Assembly (NCBI GenBank): GCA_934229725.1
Contig: CAKQDX010000002.1
Location: 62,001-126,000 of the forward strand
Direction: 5' to 3'
Source: an uncultured Streptococcus sp.
Lineage (GTDB): Bacteria > Bacillota > Bacilli > Lactobacillales > Streptococcaceae
Length of the DNA: 64,000 nucleotides
Part shown: in pieces, positions 41,786 to 51,588 of the stretch
Position numbering within the stretch: position 1 is the stretch's first letter
Layout: every line of letters starts with the position of its first letter
The notes under the pieces: model-generated
Seen by the model: only the letters and a program-made list of their open reading frames with translations
Databases searched by the model: none
What the model was told of the DNA's origin: nothing
Translations under genes and position numbers: made by a program

Positions 41786-42017
41786 TGCGAAGCTCCGTTA
41801 CCCCTTCAACAATCTTATTGGCAGTGTTCCAGTCATCACGACCAAATTCTGAAACTGGCACACGAATATCAAAACGTGATTCCAATTCAACGATAAGTTC
41901 AACTGTCCCCATTGAATCAAGGACACCAGCATCGAAGAGATCTTCATCCATCATGTCTGAAACATCTTCCATGAAAAGTTCATCAATAATTTCAATAACT
42001 TGTGATTTTACATCCAT
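41778..42017 (-). CDS. dltC: D-alanyl carrier protein
   Basis: 79 residues, an acyl-carrier-protein fold. The phosphopantetheine serine is Ser35 in GVLDSMGTVELI. The protein is acidic (DELFMEDVSDMMDEDLFD). DltA loads D-alanine onto its pantetheine thiol for delivery to DltB. It lies 17 bases after dltB and overlaps dltD. Confidence 0.97.
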   Translation of the reverse strand: MDVKSQVIEIIDELFMEDVSDMMDEDLFDAGVLDSMGTVELIVELESRFDIRVPVSEFGRDDWNTANKIVEGVTELRNA

Positions 42018-42034
42018 TTTTATATTTCCTTTAC

Positions 42035-43282
42035 TTATTTTTTAGTGAACCAAAGTTCATTCAAGAATCCTGAGAAAATCAAGAATGACAACATAACAGT
42101 GTTAAATGTGATAAAGATTCCTAAAGCCTTTGTCCATTTGTTATCAGGAAGAGGCTCAAGACCTGCTTTTTTACGTTCTTTATTAATGGTTTTCTTTTTA
42201 CGTAACCAAGCATCGTTAATACCCATACCGATACCATGGAAAATACCGTAGGCAATATAGTACCAGGTAACCCCATGCCAGAATCCCATTACCATCATAT
42301 TGAGAACATAGGCCACGTTTGATGTGGTATTACGATTTTTAAAAACCTTATTCCTCATCAAAACCATAACCATACGCATAAAGACAAAGTCACGGAACCA
42401 GAAAGACAAACTCATGTGCCAACGGTTCCAAAATTCTTTCAAATCACGTGAAATGAAAGGCTTGTCAAAGTTGATTGGGCTCTTAATTCCCATGAGATTA
42501 GACGCTGCGAGGGCAAACATAGAGTAGCCCGCAAAATCAAAGAAGAGATCAAACCCATAAACATACATGACACCAATCGTTGGTAGATTAAAGATACCGC
42601 CCTGGCTCAAGGCTTGTGCTTTTAATGGTGGTAAAAGCATACTTCCAAAAATCTGAGCCAAAACAAACTTATAGAGAAAACCAAGCATAATATACTTTAC
42701 AGCTTGCTCTAACATGTTCAGTAGCTCGTCACGCTCAGGAATAGCTTGATAGTCATCATTAAAGCGTTTGAAGCGATCAATCGGACCACTTGTGAAGGTC
42801 GGCATAAAAAGCATGAATCGGAGGAATTCTCCTAGTGTGAACTCTTTAAGCACCCCATCACGCATCTCGATAATAATGCCTACCGCACGGAAAGTGAGGT
42901 AAGAAATACCAAGAAAGTTAAAAAGCGATTGGTTACCGTTAATAGCTGGCTCTACTTTAACAAAAACCAAAGGTAGAACCACAAGAAGGGAGTGCAGGTA
43001 AAAGACCCACTTATTATCCTTTTGACTGCGGTAACGTTTGTAAGAATAAACCCAAATGATTTGCCATACGATATAGAAAAGCAAGGCTAATAGTTGAGTC
43101 GCATGGGTACCCGTCAAGGCTAAAACAATAAAGGCTATACTAACCAAACATTCATAAATCGCAAAACGCTTTTTAAAGAAGAGTCCTACAAAAATTGGTA
43201 ATAAAGCTAGTCCAAGATAGATGAAATAGAAAGGATTTCCATAGGCCTCTAAATGAGGAAGCTGTTTCAAGAAGTCTATCAT
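42035..43282 (-). CDS. dltB: DltB, MBOAT-family D-alanyl transfer protein
   Basis: 415 residues with about ten or more hydrophobic segments. The MBOAT histidine is in MVMGFWHGVTWYY (about residue 336), and FSRDLKEFWNRWHMSLSFWF-type sequence before it is diagnostic. It moves D-alanine from DltC across the membrane. It overlaps dltA by four bases. Confidence 0.96.
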   Translation of the reverse strand: MIDFLKQLPHLEAYGNPFYFIYLGLALLPIFVGLFFKKRFAIYECLVSIAFIVLALTGTHATQLLALLFYIVWQIIWVYSYKRYRSQKDNKWVFYLHSLLVVLPLVFVKVEPAINGNQSLFNFLGISYLTFRAVGIIIEMRDGVLKEFTLGEFLRFMLFMPTFTSGPIDRFKRFNDDYQAIPERDELLNMLEQAVKYIMLGFLYKFVLAQIFGSMLLPPLKAQALSQGGIFNLPTIGVMYVYGFDLFFDFAGYSMFALAASNLMGIKSPINFDKPFISRDLKEFWNRWHMSLSFWFRDFVFMRMVMVLMRNKVFKNRNTTSNVAYVLNMMVMGFWHGVTWYYIAYGIFHGIGMGINDAWLRKKKTINKERKKAGLEPLPDNKWTKALGIFITFNTVMLSFLIFSGFLNELWFTKK

Positions 43283-44829
43283 CGGTTGTTAACCTCACTG
43301 ATAAGACCCTTGATATCGATTTTCCCATTTGGTGTCAAAGGCAGGCTCTCACGATATAGGAACTTAGTTGGCATCATGTAAGACATCATGATGTCTTCCA
43401 AGTCAGCCTTAATCGCCTTAGTAATATCAATATCACGCTCAAACTGCTCACGAACGCCATCCTTCAGAATGACATAAGCCAAGAGATTCTGAACCTTATG
43501 GTCCTTATTGTAACGTGGTACAGCTACTGCTGAGTCGATGTACTTAGACTTGTTAAGGTTTTGCGAAACATCCTCTAACTCAATACGGAAACCATTGAAT
43601 TTAATCTGGAAGTCCATACGTCCTCCATAGAGAAGAAGACCCTCATCAGTCATAGTACCCACATCACCAGTATGGTAGGCAGGAAGGCCATCAAACTCGA
43701 AGAAGGCTTCCGCAGTCTTTTCAGGATTGTTCATATAACCTTTTGAAACTGCTGGACCTGAAACGATGATTTCTCCCTGTTGACCATTTGGAAGGATATT
43801 TCCATCCTCATCGATAATATAAGTCGGTGAATCGTCCTTAGTATAACCAATTGGCAGGCGTTTAAGATTAGCTAACATATCATCAGTTACTGCTACAGCC
43901 GACAAGGCTACGGTTGCTTCTGTCGGACCATAAGCATTGATAATACGTGCTTCTGGAAAACGTTGGCGAAGTTTTTGAGCTGTTTTAACGGTTAACTCTT
44001 CTCCATCGAAATAGAAATGCGTAATCTCTGGCATCTTCTCTGCATTGAAATCTTCAGACAACATGGCCATATCAGCAAAGGATGGTGTTGAGGTCCAAAT
44101 AGCAATCGGAAGTGAAAAGATGGTTTCAAAGAGCTTCTTGAAATCCTGAGTAATGGCTGAAGGAAGCGCATAGAGTGTTCCTCCAAGAGCCAGTGTTGGT
44201 GCCCAGTACATCACTGATAAGTCAAATGAGTAAGGTGGTTGGGCCAACATTTGTGGGCGTTTTGGAGTCGCAAACTCCTTGTCCGTAATCATCCAGTTGG
44301 TGAAACTAAGGAGATTGTCGTGCGAAATCTGTACGCCTTTAGGTTTACCCGTCGTTCCAGATGTAAAGATGATGTAATAAGTATCATCACCCTTAACAGG
44401 ATGGGTCACTTCATAACTAGACTTGTTAGCGAAGCTTGCCTTCACTTGATCTAGAGTCACAATTGGCGCTTTAACATCCTCTAGCGGGAAATCGTTAATA
44501 GCAATAATCAGACTCGGCTCGGCCACTTCAACAATAGCTGTCACACGCTCAAGAGCTGAGTGACTATCAATTGGAATATAGGCATGACCAGATTTAGTTA
44601 GAGCAACGAAGGTTGCTAACATCTCATACTCTTGACCACCATAAACCACAACTGGTGATTTTTCTGGGATATCAAGACTATCAATCTTAGCAGCTAGGCT
44701 GTCTGAATCAGCCTTTAGGTCACCGTAAGTATGGACTTCCCCAAGAATATTGTAAACAGGAAAGTCTGGTTGAGATTGAGCAAATTGCTCAATCGTTTCA
44801 AGCATATCTTTAATTTTTGTGTTTGTCAT
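43279..44829 (-). CDS. dltA: D-alanine-D-alanyl carrier protein ligase
   Basis: 516 residues, adenylate-forming enzyme. The P-loop-like IIFTSGTTGKPKGV (about 151-164), NAYGPTEATVALS (about 293), YHTGDVG and the C-terminal lysine in LTPNGKIDIKGL are all present. It activates D-alanine with ATP and loads it on DltC. The start is supported by AGGAAGA formed at the end of dltX. D-alanylation lowers envelope negative charge and raises resistance to cationic peptides. Confidence 0.97.
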   Translation of the reverse strand: MTNTKIKDMLETIEQFAQSQPDFPVYNILGEVHTYGDLKADSDSLAAKIDSLDIPEKSPVVVYGGQEYEMLATFVALTKSGHAYIPIDSHSALERVTAIVEVAEPSLIIAINDFPLEDVKAPIVTLDQVKASFANKSSYEVTHPVKGDDTYYIIFTSGTTGKPKGVQISHDNLLSFTNWMITDKEFATPKRPQMLAQPPYSFDLSVMYWAPTLALGGTLYALPSAITQDFKKLFETIFSLPIAIWTSTPSFADMAMLSEDFNAEKMPEITHFYFDGEELTVKTAQKLRQRFPEARIINAYGPTEATVALSAVAVTDDMLANLKRLPIGYTKDDSPTYIIDEDGNILPNGQQGEIIVSGPAVSKGYMNNPEKTAEAFFEFDGLPAYHTGDVGTMTDEGLLLYGGRMDFQIKFNGFRIELEDVSQNLNKSKYIDSAVAVPRYNKDHKVQNLLAYVILKDGVREQFERDIDITKAIKADLEDIMMSYMMPTKFLYRESLPLTPNGKIDIKGLISEVNNR

Positions 44830-44837
44830 TATTCTTC

Positions 44838-44969
44838 CTAGAATTCGTTATAGATAAAATTACCTTGACCTTGTCCCAGGTAATTGTAGAGATATATTAG
44901 GGCCATAAAAATGATGAAATAAAGCAAGGTTTGTCCCCAAAAAACAAGGACATTTTTGTTTTTTAACAT
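44838..44969 (-). CDS. dltX: DltX, small membrane protein at the head of the dlt operon
   Basis: 43 codons from ATG (44967-44969) to TAG (44838-44840), too short for usual gene finders. It begins MLKNKNVLVFWGQ, has one membrane segment (about 13-31) and ends GNFIYNEF. The C-terminal FxYxxF-type motif is the hallmark of DltX, which is essential for D-alanylation in Bacillus and other Firmicutes. The gene lies eight bases before dltA, and its stop region forms the dltA ribosome site. A weak AGAAGG site precedes its start. Confidence 0.9.
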   Translation of the reverse strand: MLKNKNVLVFWGQTLLYFIIFMALIYLYNYLGQGQGNFIYNEF

Positions 44970-45109
44970 TCTAATTTTCGATACCTTCTTTTTATATAAT
45001 ATCCACTCTAGTTTACCATCTTATCCTTATTATTTCCAATAAAAAAGGAAAAATTATTCAATTTCATCACTAGTTATTTTTGCACAAACTATTGCCTAAA
45101 AATCTTAAA

Positions 45110-45132
45110 AACAGAGCTAAAAAAGGTCTGTT
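45110..45132 (-). terminator. Terminator of the tdk-to-ABC operon
   Basis: AACAGA-C-CT...AG-C-TCTGTT hairpin with one mismatch, followed by TTT on the minus strand, five bases past the last ABC gene. Confidence 0.75.
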
Positions 45133-45136
45133 AGTT

Positions 45137-46885
45137 TTAACTATTTTGTGTCTTTTGGGTTGTCTGCATTTGATAATACATACCCTTAGCTTTCATTAGT
45201 TGGTGATGGGTTCCGTGCTCAACAATATCCCCATTATTCATGACTAGAATAAGATCGGCATTTTCAATGGTTGAGAGTCTATGGGCAATGATAAAACTCG
45301 TTCGGCCCTTCATTAGTTTAGCGAACGCCTCCTGAATGAGAAGCTCCGTACGGGTATCAATACTTGAGGTAGCTTCATCTAAGATAAGAATCTTAGGCAA
45401 ATTAACAAATATACGAGCGATAGTCAGTAGCTGACGTTGCCCTTGGGAAAGAGATTGACCCGCATCACTTAGAAATGTGTCATAGCCTTGGGGTAACTGT
45501 TTAATAAAAAAGTCAGCATTTGCTGCTTTAGCTGCAGCTATAACTTCCTCTCGGCTAGCTTTGGGGTTGCCGTAGGCGATATTATCATGGATAGTGCCAA
45601 CTTCAAGCCAGGTCTCTTGTAACACCATACCAATCTGTTTACGAAGACTCTCTCGAGTGTAATCTGTAATAGGTTTACCGTCCAGTAGAATGTTCCCCGT
45701 GTCCAAATCATAGAAACGCATGAGCAGGTTAATCAAGGTTGATTTACCTGCACCTGTCGGACCGACAATTGCAACAGTACTTGCAGCAGGAATATTAATG
45801 CTCAAATCCTTGATAAGAGGTTTGTTTGGCAAGTAACCAAATTGAATATGGTCAAATTGAAACTGTCCCTGCACGTCTTCCTCTTCCAAAACCAAATGAC
45901 CTGTTTCTGGGATTTCATTTTCATCCAAAATCATGTAGAGACGATCAGCACAGGCAAGAGCACTTTGAAGCTCTGAAAGGACTGATGAAATATCATTAAA
46001 AGGTTTTGTGTATTGCGTGACATAGTTGAGGAAGGTTGTTAATTGGCCGACTGTAAAAGCACCACCTGACATGATACGGTAAGCTCCGACACCTGCAATC
46101 AGGGCATAAATAAGGCTATTGACAAAGCGAGTGGCCGGATTGACCGCTGACGAGTAAAAAATTGCTCCCCTTGAATAGGCTGCATACTTACCATTGACCT
46201 CTCTAAAGTTTCGGACCATCTGACCTTGAGCATTTAGACTTTGGACCAGATCTTCTTGGGTAAGGCTTTCCTCAATCAGCTGGGTCTGCATCCCTCGCCA
46301 CTTGGTCTGATGTCGATAAAGTTGGTAACTTTTTCTAGCAATGAAGCGAGCGACAAGGACAGAAAGAGGGGTCATCACCAGAACCAGAAGCATCATGAAC
46401 CAGTCTAAACGAGCCATGGTAATGATAATGACAAAAATGGTTAAGAGACCAACGAAAAATTGGTTAAAAACCATGAGAAGTCCGTTGTTCAGTTGGTCAC
46501 TATCAGTCGTCACACGACTAACCATATCTCCAGTTCCTTGACGATCAAGGTAACTGAGAGGCAGAGCATGAATCTTCATCATAACCCGCTGACGCAAACT
46601 CTCGCTGTAAGAATATATCAAACGGTTATAAATCAAAGGATTGAGCCACTGGATAGCACTATTAGCTACGATAACCGCAAGCATCTGCCAGATTAAACGT
46701 GACATCAAAAGGACTGCATTCTTTTTGAGAACAGCATCCACTGCATCACCAATCAAGATAGGTAAGTAAACCGTTAAAGCAACCTGAATAATAGTACCAA
46801 CAGTCGCTATGACTAAGAGAGAGCGCTGACTTAAGATGTCTCGACTGAGACGTCTAAGCGTCGACTTATTATTTCTAGCTTTCAT
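45137..46885 (-). CDS. ABC exporter half-transporter, catalytic-site subunit
   Basis: 582 residues from ATG at 46883-46885, with AAAGGAGG upstream; earlier codons are dropped. Six membrane helices (about 20-310) precede an ATPase domain with Walker A GPTGAGKST, a noncanonical signature LSQGQRQ, and Walker B ILILDEATSSID with the catalytic Glu. It overlaps the preceding half-transporter by 11 bases. The pair fits the heterodimeric multidrug exporter class (BmrCD, PatAB type); the substrate cannot be told. Confidence 0.9.
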   Translation of the reverse strand: MKARNNKSTLRRLSRDILSQRSLLVIATVGTIIQVALTVYLPILIGDAVDAVLKKNAVLLMSRLIWQMLAVIVANSAIQWLNPLIYNRLIYSYSESLRQRVMMKIHALPLSYLDRQGTGDMVSRVTTDSDQLNNGLLMVFNQFFVGLLTIFVIIITMARLDWFMMLLVLVMTPLSVLVARFIARKSYQLYRHQTKWRGMQTQLIEESLTQEDLVQSLNAQGQMVRNFREVNGKYAAYSRGAIFYSSAVNPATRFVNSLIYALIAGVGAYRIMSGGAFTVGQLTTFLNYVTQYTKPFNDISSVLSELQSALACADRLYMILDENEIPETGHLVLEEEDVQGQFQFDHIQFGYLPNKPLIKDLSINIPAASTVAIVGPTGAGKSTLINLLMRFYDLDTGNILLDGKPITDYTRESLRKQIGMVLQETWLEVGTIHDNIAYGNPKASREEVIAAAKAANADFFIKQLPQGYDTFLSDAGQSLSQGQRQLLTIARIFVNLPKILILDEATSSIDTRTELLIQEAFAKLMKGRTSFIIAHRLSTIENADLILVMNNGDIVEHGTHHQLMKAKGMYYQMQTTQKTQNS

Positions 46886-48614
46886 CAGCAGCCTCCTTTT
46901 GGTGTTGAGAATAATGAATATCTTGGTAGAGTTTGTTAGTGGCAAGCAATTCTTCATGATTACCCAGACCAAGTTGATGGCCCTTATCAAGAACCAAAAT
47001 TTGATCGACAGCTTTTAAACTATTGGTTCTTTGCGAAATAATGATCAAGCTAGTTGATGTAAGGTTTTCTCTTATGGCTGCTAAAAGACGACTCTCAGTC
47101 AAATAATCCAATGCTGAGGTCGAATCATCCAAAATTAAGAAAGGTGCTGGTCTCATCAAGGCACGCGCAATGGTCAAACGTTGACGTTGACCACCAGAAA
47201 AATTACGGCCAAATGACTCGACTGGCTCATCTAAACCAAGTTCCTTATCTCGAACAAAGTCGGCAGCTTGGGCCATGTCAAGCGCATGCCATAGTTCCTG
47301 GTCGCCAGGTTCATGCTTAAGTCCCAGGGTCAGATTAGACCGAATGGTTCCCCTAAATAACTCAGCTTTTTGAGGGACATAGGCCACCCAAGACCGCCAT
47401 TCCTTTAGATTTTTTGGTGATGCTTGTTTGTTAAAGATAGTTAAGCTGCCAAGCTGAGGTTGATATAAGTTCATGATTAGGTTGACCAAGGTTGATTTAC
47501 CCGAACCTGTACCTCCAATAATGCCTAGAGACTCTCCCTCGGTCAATCTAAGGTTAATTCCCTGAAGAGATGGCTGACTAGCTGTCGGATAGGTAAAGGT
47601 CATCTGGTCTATAGCAAGCACTAACGCTTCTTGATTAGCCTTCTTGATCGGTAGAGGTGCCTCAATATCCTCATCCTCAAGATTGAAAATAGTTTCTACA
47701 CGTTTAGCAGATATAAAACTTTGATTGAGATTAGTCAACATCATGGCTAATTTAAGGAGCTCCGTCAAAATTTGCAAGAGGTAATTTACCAAGGCAATCA
47801 ACATTCCTTGCGTCAAGAGTCCACCTTGAATCTGGAGATTTCCCTGCCAAAGAATGGCAATTAAGGTCATATTAACAACCAAAAAAGTCAAAGGACTAAT
47901 GAGACTTGCTATGACCCCAGTTTTGAGTTGCCATGTCTTCAAGTTTTTATTAACAGTCGTAAAGTTATCTAACTCACGGTCACTCTGTCCGAAGGCCCGG
48001 ATAACCCTCATTCCTTCAAGTTGCTGGCGAGTACTCGTAACAATGGATTCATTAATCACTCGAATCTTCGCATATAGAGGATTGACGATACGGCTTGCCA
48101 ACACAATAATAAGCGTCAATACTAGAACCATACCAAGGAACCAGAGGGTCAAGCGTGGACTAATCCGAAATGCCATAATAATAGCACCTGTCACAATAAT
48201 GGGAGCTCTCAAAAAGAGTCGCAAAAATTGATTAATCCCCGTTTGAATCTGAAAAGTATCACCAGTTAGGCGTGTCACCAAACTCGAGGTTCCTATCTCA
48301 TCACGCTTTTCTTTTGACAATCGCATGATTTTGGCATAAAGATTATTGGTCAAACCTTGCGCATAGCCAACTGCTGCTCGAGATGAAAAATACTGAGCTG
48401 AAATAGCAACAACAACGCCCACAAGGGCAAGTCCAAATAAGAGAAAAATCATCATAAACAGATGATTTTGGTCTTTATTCGGAATAGTTGTGTCGACAAT
48501 TCCAGCAATCACTAGCGGAACGAGGAGTTCAAAACAGGCTTCGATTAATTTAAACACAGGTCCCAGGATACTGTCTTTGACGTATCCCCTAAAATAAACT
48601 AATAATGCTTTCAT
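46875..48614 (-). CDS. ABC exporter half-transporter, degenerate-site subunit
   Basis: 579 residues. Six membrane helices fill about 15-290. The ATPase domain has Walker A GGTGSGKST, canonical signature FSGGQRQ, and Walker B FLILDDSTSALD, where Asp replaces the catalytic Glu. That change, combined with the LSQGQ signature in its partner, is what heterodimeric exporters with one dead and one active ATP site show. It is 31 bases after the lysozyme-like gene, in the long tdk-led run. Confidence 0.9.
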   Translation of the reverse strand: MKALLVYFRGYVKDSILGPVFKLIEACFELLVPLVIAGIVDTTIPNKDQNHLFMMIFLLFGLALVGVVVAISAQYFSSRAAVGYAQGLTNNLYAKIMRLSKEKRDEIGTSSLVTRLTGDTFQIQTGINQFLRLFLRAPIIVTGAIIMAFRISPRLTLWFLGMVLVLTLIIVLASRIVNPLYAKIRVINESIVTSTRQQLEGMRVIRAFGQSDRELDNFTTVNKNLKTWQLKTGVIASLISPLTFLVVNMTLIAILWQGNLQIQGGLLTQGMLIALVNYLLQILTELLKLAMMLTNLNQSFISAKRVETIFNLEDEDIEAPLPIKKANQEALVLAIDQMTFTYPTASQPSLQGINLRLTEGESLGIIGGTGSGKSTLVNLIMNLYQPQLGSLTIFNKQASPKNLKEWRSWVAYVPQKAELFRGTIRSNLTLGLKHEPGDQELWHALDMAQAADFVRDKELGLDEPVESFGRNFSGGQRQRLTIARALMRPAPFLILDDSTSALDYLTESRLLAAIRENLTSTSLIIISQRTNSLKAVDQILVLDKGHQLGLGNHEELLATNKLYQDIHYSQHQKEAADES

Positions 48615-48645
48615 TGGTCTTTCCTTAAAAATGAAGTAGCCACTC

Positions 48646-49257
48646 TTAGAGACGTGAGAACATGCGCATCAAAAAGAGATTAAACTGTACTTCCTTAGCG
48701 TAATAAATATTTCCACCATTTGTATAAAGCTTTCCACCACCATAGTACATGGCAACTGGTTGGTAGTAGGTGTAGGTTTTTCCACTGGTATTTCCAAGAC
48801 TTGGAGCAACGACATTTTTAGAATAGGCCTTTGCTAGTTCAACAGTGTTTACTCCACCATTATCAGCTACATAATCAATATAGGCTTTACCAAAATTATA
48901 AGCTTGCACTGCTGTCCAAGGATCCACCTTATGGTGGGCAGCTTCTTCCAGGTTCTCTGAAAGTACTGTCACCCCCTGACGAATACTTTCTTTTCGATTT
49001 TTGATGGAGTTGGTAACCCCTGAAGAACTTTCACTGGACTGCATCACGTCATCTGTCTTCCCCTTGGTTTCTGTGTAAATCATTGCTAGGACCAAATCTA
49101 CATTGGTTGTATTATCAACATCATCCTCTGCCAAAACTTCCTTAACCATGGATTCATAAGCTAAGACATGTTGTATATTGGCATGCAGACGATAGGCTTG
49201 AATTCCTAGAAAGAGAACTAGCACAAGAACCACCAGACGTCTTATCCATTTAAACAT
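48646..49257 (-). CDS. Lysozyme-like cell-wall hydrolase, membrane anchored
   Basis: 203 residues from ATG at 49255-49257, which directly follows the ndpA stop; the longer in-frame start would overlap ndpA by over 100 bases. A single hydrophobic segment (about 8-24) anchors it. The outer domain matches the lysozyme-like family: MIYTETKG (probable catalytic Glu, about residue 62), the SSESSSG turn, WTAVQAYNFG and a YAKEVQFN end. Likely a muramidase for cell-wall growth; the substrate is inferred. Confidence 0.87.
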   Translation of the reverse strand: MFKWIRRLVVLVLVLFLGIQAYRLHANIQHVLAYESMVKEVLAEDDVDNTTNVDLVLAMIYTETKGKTDDVMQSSESSSGVTNSIKNRKESIRQGVTVLSENLEEAAHHKVDPWTAVQAYNFGKAYIDYVADNGGVNTVELAKAYSKNVVAPSLGNTSGKTYTYYQPVAMYYGGGKLYTNGGNIYYAKEVQFNLFLMRMFSRL

Positions 49258-49258
49258 A

Positions 49259-50236
49259 TTATTTATTGATGATATCCTCGATATTTTTGATGAGAATTGA
49301 ATAGGTGCCATCAGGATTTTGAATAAACTCAACACTATTAGCATCCTGATAGACGTTATTAGGCACAATTAATTCAATTCCGTTTGATAACGATAGCTTT
49401 TGATTCTCTAATTTCTTAATTTGACGAGAATGGTCAATATCTGAGACCGAAATAGGCTCAGGAATTGCCTCTTTGAGCTCATCAACGAAGGTCAAACGAG
49501 CTGTCAAATTATTATCAAAAAGCTGGTCTGCCAATTTTTCAGGAGATAATTCCTGGTCTTCTTCCAAATTATTGAAAATAGCCGATTTCATTTTTCCTTG
49601 GAAATTAAAGTCATCTTGATTAAAATTCTCGGCAATTTTTTGAGCCGTGTCTTCAACCATTTTAATTGATTTCTTGACAGACTGTTCAGGTTGAACCTGT
49701 AAGAGATTTTCAGAGAAATAATTGGCAAAACTACCGTTGTGTTTGATACGCTTTTCAATCAGATAATACTGCTTACTGCCACGGTTAATTATCAAGGCTT
49801 CATCTGGTGTCTGAGCCGCAGAAGGCAGATTATTTTGTGACAACTGAATAGGATGCTGACTATCTCCCAAAGAATGAATCAAACTGTCCTTTAAGGCAAT
49901 GCGCAAGAATGCAAAATACTCTTGTCCTTCTTTGTCAAACTGAATAAAGACCAAATCATTGGTCTTTTGATCTTCAGAAATGACAAATTCTTCCTTCCAA
50001 AGTTGGGCAATTTTGACAGAACTTTCCATCAAATCATCCCCGAGATGACTGATGAAAACATTTTCTGCTTCGAAATACCCACGTTTAGCCTCATCCGAGA
50101 AAACTTTTGACAGTTTCTTTCGGAAATACTCGTCCAAACGTGGTGTTATTTCAAGCGGCGCTTCTGCCAATACCAGCTCCGTATCATTTGGCGAAAACTG
50201 ATGAATGATAATGCGTTTAATATATAAATCTAACAT
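49259..50236 (-). CDS. Nucleoid-associated protein, NdpA/YejK family
   Basis: 325 residues. The N-terminus YIKRIIIHQF is typical of the 37-kDa nucleoid-associated family, and the middle has EYFAFLRIALKDSLIHS. The C-terminal third is a mixed charged region ending FIQNPDGTYSILIKN. E. coli YejK binds DNA-associated topoisomerases; no function is known in streptococci. It starts six bases after glyA and is conserved there in streptococci. Confidence 0.82.
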   Translation of the reverse strand: MLDLYIKRIIIHQFSPNDTELVLAEAPLEITPRLDEYFRKKLSKVFSDEAKRGYFEAENVFISHLGDDLMESSVKIAQLWKEEFVISEDQKTNDLVFIQFDKEGQEYFAFLRIALKDSLIHSLGDSQHPIQLSQNNLPSAAQTPDEALIINRGSKQYYLIEKRIKHNGSFANYFSENLLQVQPEQSVKKSIKMVEDTAQKIAENFNQDDFNFQGKMKSAIFNNLEEDQELSPEKLADQLFDNNLTARLTFVDELKEAIPEPISVSDIDHSRQIKKLENQKLSLSNGIELIVPNNVYQDANSVEFIQNPDGTYSILIKNIEDIINK

Positions 50237-50242
50237 AATCCC

Positions 50243-51493
50243 TTAATAAAGTGGAAAGGCATCTGTAAGTGTTTTGACTTCACCACGAATGCGTTCCAAA
50301 ACTTCTGGTTTGTCGTGATTTTCCAAAGCTTGGATCATCAACTCAGCAATCTTACGGCTCTCAGCTTCACCCATACCACGACTTGTAATAGCTGGGCTAC
50401 CTACACGAATACCAGATGTTTTAAATGGTGACAATTGTTCATAGGGAATACCATTTTTGTTCAAGGTAATATTCACTTCTTCAAGAACATTTTGCGCAAC
50501 CTTACCATTTTCAACAACCTTAGTGACATCAACCAAAAAGAGGTGATTATTGGTACCACCTGAAATGACACGGAAGTCTGGGTGTTGATTGAATACATCT
50601 GCCATAGCTGCGGCGTTCTTGATGACATTTTCACCGTATTCCTTAAAGGCAGGGTCAAGTGCTTCTTTAAGGGCAACAGCCTTAGCTGCAATAACGTGTT
50701 CCAAAGGACCACCTTGCAAACCAGGGAAGACGGCAGAATTGATTTTCTTAGCAATGTCTTCATCATTAGTCAAGATCAATCCACCACGAGGACCACGAAG
50801 AGTCTTGTGAGTTGTTGTGGTTGTCACATGTGCATAAGGTACTGGACTTGGATGATGGCCTGATGCCACAAGACCAGCAATATGAGCCATATCTACCATG
50901 AGATAAGCACCTACTGCATCAGCGATTTCACGGAATTTAGCAAAATCAATGATACGTGAGTAAGCTGAAGCCCCGGCAACGATGAGTTTTGGTTTTACTT
51001 CTTTTGCTTGAGCAAGGATAGCATCATAATCAAGAAGTTCAGTTTCCTTATCTACATTGTAAGCAACGAAGTGATAAGTCTTACCAGAGAAACTAACTGG
51101 CGCACCGTGTGTCAAGTGACCACCTGCTGACAAATCCATCCCCATCACAGTGTCACCTGGTTGGATCAAAGACATGTAAACAGCAGCATTGGCTTGGCTA
51201 CCTGAGTGAGGCTGTACATTGGCAAATTTTGCACCGAACAGTTTCTTAGCACGTTCAATAGCAAGAGTTTCAACCACATCAATCACGTCTGTACCACCGT
51301 AGTAACGCTTACCAGGATAGCCTTCAGCGTATTTGTTGGTCAAAAGTGTCCCTTGAGCTGCCATAACAGCCTTAGAAACGACATTTTCAGAAGCAATCAA
51401 TTCAATATTGTTTTGCTGGCGTTCTTCTTCTTTTGCAACGGCTTCCCAAAGTTCAGGGTCAAATGCTTTGTAATCTTCTTTGTCAAAAATCAT
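50243..51493 (-). CDS. glyA: Serine hydroxymethyltransferase
   Basis: 416 residues. The PLP lysine is in VTTTTHKTLRGPRGG (about residue 230), with ELIASENVVS near the N-terminus and the GSQANAAVY loop near 97. It interconverts serine and glycine and makes 5,10-methylene-THF, the substrate of MetF and thymidylate synthase. It lies 95 bases after tsaC; that gap holds two small hairpins but no obvious terminator. Confidence 0.97.
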   Translation of the reverse strand: MIFDKEDYKAFDPELWEAVAKEEERQQNNIELIASENVVSKAVMAAQGTLLTNKYAEGYPGKRYYGGTDVIDVVETLAIERAKKLFGAKFANVQPHSGSQANAAVYMSLIQPGDTVMGMDLSAGGHLTHGAPVSFSGKTYHFVAYNVDKETELLDYDAILAQAKEVKPKLIVAGASAYSRIIDFAKFREIADAVGAYLMVDMAHIAGLVASGHHPSPVPYAHVTTTTTHKTLRGPRGGLILTNDEDIAKKINSAVFPGLQGGPLEHVIAAKAVALKEALDPAFKEYGENVIKNAAAMADVFNQHPDFRVISGGTNNHLFLVDVTKVVENGKVAQNVLEEVNITLNKNGIPYEQLSPFKTSGIRVGSPAITSRGMGEAESRKIAELMIQALENHDKPEVLERIRGEVKTLTDAFPLY

Positions 51494-51588
51494 TGAGGTC
51501 TCCTATTTATTGGTCTAATGGGTTTTTCTCAACTCACCCATACACAACTGAAAGTTTTCTCACACTTTCCTGGGTCTCTGTTAGTCAT

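Noticed and set aside
51494..51588. Deleted acetyltransferase gene between tsaC and glyA
   Set aside because: Some streptococci carry an extra gene near here, but the 95-base gap has no recognisable coding remnant, only two small hairpins.
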